Source of the DNA: SFTJ01 sp045613305
GTDB taxonomy: Bacteria; Bacteroidota; Bacteroidia; Bacteroidales; Muribaculaceae
DNA: 64,000 nucleotides
Assembly (NCBI GenBank): GCA_045613305.1
Contig: JAZLAU010000003.1
Location: 1-64,000, forward strand
Direction: 5' to 3'
The first letter of the stretch is position 1; each line of letters opens with the position of its first letter. This document shows positions 61,601-64,000 of this stretch, in pieces. Below the pieces are notes generated by a model, which did not search any database, was not told the DNA's origin, and worked only from the letters and a program-made list of their open reading frames with translations. The position numbers and the translations under genes are program-made.

Positions 61601-63389
61601 CACCCCAACGGTTAAATGCCTTAATAGCAATGTAGTATGTAGTCAACGACTGCAAGCCCTTTAGTTCAAACGTGAACTTATCGCCCGAAGAAAGGAACTT
61701 TGTGTCGGCAACAACACTTTTCACACCAGTCAAATCAGATGTTGCATCAAATGGTGTTGTGCTATAATACACTAAGTGATAATTTACGTTATTGTCGCTT
61801 GAAGCAGGAATAATCCATTCAAGAGTCACATTGTCTTGCGCAGGAAGTGCAGTAAACGAGCTTACAGCCTCAGGTGCTTCACCACTGCCAAACTGCAATG
61901 CCTTCACTGCATCAATGTAACCGCTACCGTGCAATCCTTCAGCGCCCTTATTGTGTGAATAAAGGTCGTTTACCGAAGTGATGATTTGTTGACGAATGGT
62001 TTCGCAGCTCATCGATGCATTGCCATGTTGTGATAACACAAGTGCTGCAATACCCGACACGTGAGGTGTAGCCATTGACGTACCTTCATTGAATCCGTAG
62101 CTATTGTTAGGCAAAGTACTTAACACACCACCTTGGTCGCCATAATCCAACAAACCACCTGGAGCCACGATGTCAACCCAACTACCATAGTTTGAATATG
62201 AAGTAACCTTATAGTCGTTACCCATAGCGCCTACTGCCACAACCTTGTCGTAGCAAGCAGGATAATAGTCGCCAGTGTCGCCGTTGTTACCAGTTGCAAA
62301 GAACATGATACCACCGTTCAAACGGTTGCTGCGTGAAGTAGCCACAAAGTAGTCGATTGCGTCAAGCACATCTTGTTCCTTATAGTCAGGAGTAGACCAA
62401 CCCCAAGAACATTGTGCAATTGAAGCGCCACGGTTTGCCGCATACACGATAGCTGCTGCAAAGTCGCCTTCACCTGCACCCGAACGCGATTCAAACACCT
62501 GGCAAGAAATCATGCTCACACCGCTACCTACAGAGCCGTTACCACCAGCCACACCGCAAACGCCAATGCCGTTGTTGTTAACTGCACCCACTGTTCCGGC
62601 TACGTGTGTACCGTGAGCATGTGGATAGATTTCGCCTGAATTTGTACAGAAGTTGTAGCCATAAATGTCATCGATGTAACCGTTGCCGTCATCGTCAACG
62701 CCTTCTTGACCATTAGCCTCAACCTCATTGACCATCATATTACCCTTAAGGTCCTCGTGCGATACATCAACACCACCGTCAATGATTGCAACTACCACAT
62801 CCTTAAGGCCTGTTGTAGTCTTCCATGCCTCAAAAAGGTTGATGTCTGAACCAGCTATTGCTCCCGACAACGTGCCATCATTGTTGTAATGCCACTGTTG
62901 TGGAAGACGTGGGTCGTTAAATGGCATCTCGCTTGTGCGCACTGGAACATTGCTCGCACTCACTGTGCGATATGAACCATTGCCTTCGTGGAGCACCATT
63001 GGCACCTTGCAATTGGCAGTCTGCACGCCCGCTGTATTGCGGAAGATGCGTGCTGCCTCTTGCGGATTTACTTTCTCGTCAAATGTCACTTCGTACCAGC
63101 AGTCAAGGCCGAACTTCGACATCTGAGCTTCATACTTGGGCGCATAAGGGAAAACCCTCTTTATGCTCTTTGCACCTACCTTCTGCGATGCTGCATCGAG
63201 TGGAGTGATGCCTAACGACAACACACCGTTCGACTGAACGCGTGGCGAATTGCCTACTTGAAGCGCAACCTGAGGTTGCAACTTAACTCTGACAACGCCT
63301 TTTTGTGGGGTTTGTGCTGAAGCATGCGCAATTATGCTACTAATCGCAATCAACGTTAGCAGCACAACCTTCTTTGTAAAATTTCTCAT
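55629..63389 (-). CDS. Giant subtilisin-family (S8) protease with T9SS sorting domain
   Basis: 2586 residues. A signal peptide (to about residue 26) and a prodomain-like segment lead to the S8 catalytic domain: Asp204 in AIIDGGVDVSHEDL, His259 in HAHGTHVAG, oxyanion Asn in FATGNNGD and Ser438 in GTSMATPHVSG. A fibronectin III domain follows (about 500-610). Then come many beta-sandwich modules, including HYDIN/choice-of-anchor D repeats (VNFGSLLVGES..., VTFAPKSAGSHTGTI) and a cadherin/Ig-like region near 2400. The last 75 residues (IYPNPVVETLNV...GVYILKV...HHFVKK) are a type A T9SS C-terminal domain, so it is exported by T9SS to the surface. Probably degrades proteins or acts as a protease-adhesin. 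Single gene. Confidence 0.95.
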   Translation of the reverse strand: MRNFTKKVVLLTLIAISSIIAHASAQTPQKGVVRVKLQPQVALQVGNSPRVQSNGVLSLGITPLDAASQKVGAKSIKRVFPYAPKYEAQMSKFGLDCWYEVTFDEKVNPQEAARIFRNTAGVQTANCKVPMVLHEGNGSYRTVSASNVPVRTSEMPFNDPRLPQQWHYNNDGTLSGAIAGSDINLFEAWKTTTGLKDVVVAIIDGGVDVSHEDLKGNMMVNEVEANGQEGVDDDGNGYIDDIYGYNFCTNSGEIYPHAHGTHVAGTVGAVNNNGIGVCGVAGGNGSVGSGVSMISCQVFESRSGAGEGDFAAAIVYAANRGASIAQCSWGWSTPDYKEQDVLDAIDYFVATSRSNRLNGGIMFFATGNNGDTGDYYPACYDKVVAVGAMGNDYKVTSYSNYGSWVDIVAPGGLLDYGDQGGVLSTLPNNSYGFNEGTSMATPHVSGIAALVLSQHGNASMSCETIRQQIITSVNDLYSHNKGAEGLHGSGYIDAVKALQFGSGEAPEAVSSFTALPAQDNVTLEWIIPASSDNNVNYHLVYYSTTPFDATSDLTGVKSVVADTKFLSSGDKFTFELKGLQSLTTYYIAIKAFNRWGEASGLSPVVSVTTNAGPKMTVDKSSLSLTVNAASSLVASGTFTIGNSDEGLLKWSGLARTTQSTISTSGKSPMPGVVTENSRKLAIMPFAANEKFSTADFNAKDYPKEFKYFNQYYASIGDSDPTLSNSQAQWFYVDKNTYPDGFNLTAVKITSFNASTLNLQVYRGNNLATAEKVCDVTPSYFYSDMVIKLDEQQYFAPGESFWIVAHFPVQESPYTLGMATVENETVASYSFMSNDMGKTWISLKNALVGSPYEGVDNFGWAITAMSQNPDWSSLLVINPSEGQVKQGETQEVTISNDGQPLCNGAYKFNIRFNTNESEANKLKIPVTLTVKGQVPQMAVAKVVNFGSLLVGESKTMTVEVVNEGYATFGYYGSLSGNRIVSSSEHFEAPTYIAGGFPARSKQTFDVTFAPKSAGSHTGTITFKHSDGTEFKVTLTGTATDPANIELNPATVEIGELDVDVPTTGAAEFSIANTGNYPLEYVFPKYSDHKLEIQSKSAHKFGYVAATNLNGSTDFAYDGNPTIIGGTDITSLFSDNVYMSNEISLGFSFPFYGKKYDKVYISSFGGLAFNIGESVFRSPLSETSYGLDGVAYISAYSYQLALGPNSKIEYAKQDGKFVVNFSNVMALVYDQDYAPISFRIALSSNGDIEIFYDEYDGMSLFQDGSTLYCGIHDPEDADPLTMTSADIADYWDNNDDPAGELYMSFQTQSSIKFVAPKENFITSVTPAHGIVNPGENVTVKATYAANANLVAGETYNRLTLLSNDPDQSASFVRFNALVKGESLKPTAVLEKETIDFGKVFRTSVAQLPLTVKNVGKNSLEITSITVANAKVSVESQLPITLAPGLSKDFIVTLPTDAEGVCADEITIVTSAGELKATVNAEVIGVPTIDLSYDEITATVESGTELKKPLTITNNGNEDLVYSIQPNSLLEFSETIAAESKTSYAYAASVDGGAEYEWIDIETTGLGEQYNFSYYNNNDYVAVELPFEFPFYGKKYSKMYVYNTGFVSFTERPDQKMWPEPPGEFPAGTIYTNIIAPYWGMHTMDISKTAGTYHYVTENEAIISFMEYGNTMNMGVCYQLIMKKDGSFKFQYKGFGDYAIIYGAFGLAGISNEDATESIRLPERYLAFGNAVQFTPVVEQTVAPGESKTVDINVITNKMAGNYTGNLDINSNVPSREKIQIPIDLTITGTAEPVFPETIVVQNVMTTADDAYKGPITQMGAFYEAYFKVENKGTAPFVINNITVEGGFTIYDSWFDEYVTQPAQLWYYGDVENWMTGQIVKQWSQYYDGTPITVDNKGLELSVPIMYGTIESTPGTYDIPLTFYYNDTETAKVLVRFIVTEAPYMQIDKPEIRVENVADDYEGVETLTIANYGQYKLTYDLRMDPSGKGEEIPEGDMGGGIAPMSKSGIKTLSASPLSKEAETELQNNIKVSMEALAKSSNVIDAPQDFEYNNALFYATMAGSSTPSYGTGNKYSVYKAATAYTAPAEGFNISHIYIATTLTNMSDGTSIKNADITVEIVNGDDYEGDDVLSTGTVHFDSMEGAKFVIIPLDRAVYMSPGQNFYVRVTYPVGVEYPAYLSSKEEAVVSNRYMGFVEGYGWFDLASMFKETYGSLGYIMTCLETTEGGAWAKLENEVTSGELAPGESVEVKVRLNAASAPKEKDNKAVLVVKSNDVFTPILNFPIYLSKNGSPVITAPSEIVYANEGETTTINVSVAEPEGDDMTIAVTSANEMVAIKSATADNAEAQVTVGEDNIVSVVGNTENVNIEFAITPDYGTAGDYAFMLTATDKVGHRSNSTVRYYVAHVNRAPVAEQDEVDITVGVNATSEVVALGEFFTDPDGDSMTYAISMPDNSNVTMFVSGNNVIFMGNAVGTVVATVTATDANGAQTSIKLNIEVVESVGIGEVTAETEVKIYPNPVVETLNVVCAFDSESVTYAIYDFSGKQVYVDTDAVKAGAAKSINVSNLVDGVYILKVASANSTYVHHFVKK

Positions 63390-63439
63390 ACTTCAAAAAT
63401 GAATATTAATTAATAGATTTTTTACCTTAAAAATCTCGG

Positions 63440-63447
63440 CAAAATTA
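63440..63447 (-). promoter_or_regulatory. -7 box for the subtilase gene
   Basis: Minus strand TAATTTTG about 50 nt upstream of the ATG. Confidence 0.45.
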
Positions 63448-63771
63448 CAACAATTATTTCGTTACTTAACGCAGTTGACGATTATTTTGCACTTTTAACC
63501 CTTAAATAGTGCTTTTTTAACTAAATGTCGCTCAATTTTTCATCATTTTTCATTCGCACACCAAATATTAACCGCCAAAAAATCAATTTAATACACCCCG
63601 GCCAACATAGGCCACAAGTGCAACCACCGTAGTTCTCTCCACTACGTTTTTCTCAAGGAAATGTTTGGTTTAAACATCTCATATCATGTTCTTTTGTTCT
63701 TACACAAAGAGTTGGCTTCTTAACATAAAACCATTGCCTATTATTACCTGCCGTAACACAAAACTAACATT

Positions 63772-63813
63772 AAGGGCCGACTCCATAAAATACGGAATCA
63801 GCCCAATATTTTT
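63772..63813. terminator. Hairpin in the right-hand intergenic region
   Basis: GGGCCGACTCC...GGAATCAGCCC with a few mismatches, T-rich on the plus side. It lies downstream of the partial minus-strand gene and probably terminates it. Nothing else is supported between 63448 and 63924. Confidence 0.5.
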
Positions 63814-63924
63814 AACCAATTTGCTTGGTTTTAATCAACTAAATTTTATTCCTTTCGGCACAAAACTTTCATGTCGAAAGTGCCACATTAACCAATGTCA
63901 GTTAGCCGCATACACAACACACGC

Positions 63925-64000
63925 TCACTTTTTTAGTTTAGAAAAATCAACCACAAATGTTGGTTGTTCTGCACCGTGGTCATGGCACTCATGATGACAT
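63925..64000 (-). CDS. C-terminal end of an unidentified Cys/His-rich protein, cut by the window edge
   Basis: Reading the minus strand in from the window edge gives CHHECHDHGAEQPTFVVDFS, then KLKK and a TGA at 63927-63925. The frame has protein-like composition, and the Cys/His cluster suggests metal binding. The tail ending after FVVDFSKLKK is not one I can assign to a family. The rest lies to the right of the window. Confidence 0.5.
   Translation of the reverse strand, partial: CHHECHDHGAEQPTFVVDFSKLKK

Noticed and set aside
63686..63994. 102-codon plus-strand frame at the right end
   Set aside because: It crosses the hairpin at 63772-63813 and is antisense to the better-supported C-terminal gene fragment.

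Overview
The window looks like a chromosomal segment of a Bacteroidales bacterium, most likely a gut member close to Muribaculaceae or Prevotella/Porphyromonas-type lineages. This is inferred from four things: many start regions preceded by the Bacteroidetes -7 box TAnnTTTG (TATATTTG, TAAATTTG, TAACTTTG, TAATTTTG); the conserved order ftsX - DUF3098 - uppP - truB - queA; abundant exported lipoproteins and glycoside hydrolases; and a type IX secretion (T9SS) C-terminal sorting domain on a giant subtilase. No rRNA, tRNA, CRISPR array or intact transposase was seen.

Layout. 1-1057: the 3' part of a mobile-element 'polyvalent' protein with an ADP-ribosyltransferase-like domain, cut off where chromosomal genes resume. 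1054-3933 (-): Rieske-like lipoprotein, aldo/keto reductase and argH. 4287-10664 (+): a small membrane protein, an acetate/succinate CoA-transferase, a GYF/CD225 membrane protein, a strongly codon-biased OmpA/TPR lipoprotein, and two overlapping DUF4230 genes. 10739-14814: a 3.4-kb BspA-type leucine-rich-repeat gene bracketed by a perfect 75-bp direct repeat that also forms the terminator hairpin of the flanking genes. 14835-18937 (-): queA, truB, uppP, DUF3098, ftsX. 19192-25367: glycosyltransferase, mtaB, nitroreductase, secreted alkaline phosphatase with a duplicated promoter, a TIM-barrel isomerase-like protein and an arsenate reductase/LMW phosphatase.

25518-50416 is a glycan-degradation region: GH115, then GH130 - GH92 - GH92 (-), later GH92 - GPH symporter (-), GH76 (+) and GH84 (-). 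Together these can release mannose from N-glycans or yeast mannan (GH92, GH76), phosphorolyse a mannosyl disaccharide inside the cell (GH130), remove beta-GlcNAc (GH84) and import the product (GPH symporter). No SusC/SusD pair is present in the window. Between these blocks lie miaB, a membrane glycosyltransferase, a four-gene operon of mostly unknown function with a long structured leader (38404-40358), a YiiX-like cysteine hydrolase lipoprotein and a stand-alone vWA protein.

50713-53358 is a visibly AT-rich pair: a phosphoethanolamine-transferase-like sulfatase-fold protein and an acyltransferase-3 protein, likely modifying surface glycolipid or polysaccharide. It is followed by a second LRR protein (53675-54979) and a 2586-residue T9SS-exported subtilase (55629-63389, -). 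The right edge holds the last 24 codons of another minus-strand gene.

Most gene calls rest on recognisable family motifs. Promoters and terminators are read by eye and are untested. The least understood pieces are the operon at 38404-40358, the 75-bp repeats around the LRR gene and the duplicated promoter of the alkaline phosphatase.
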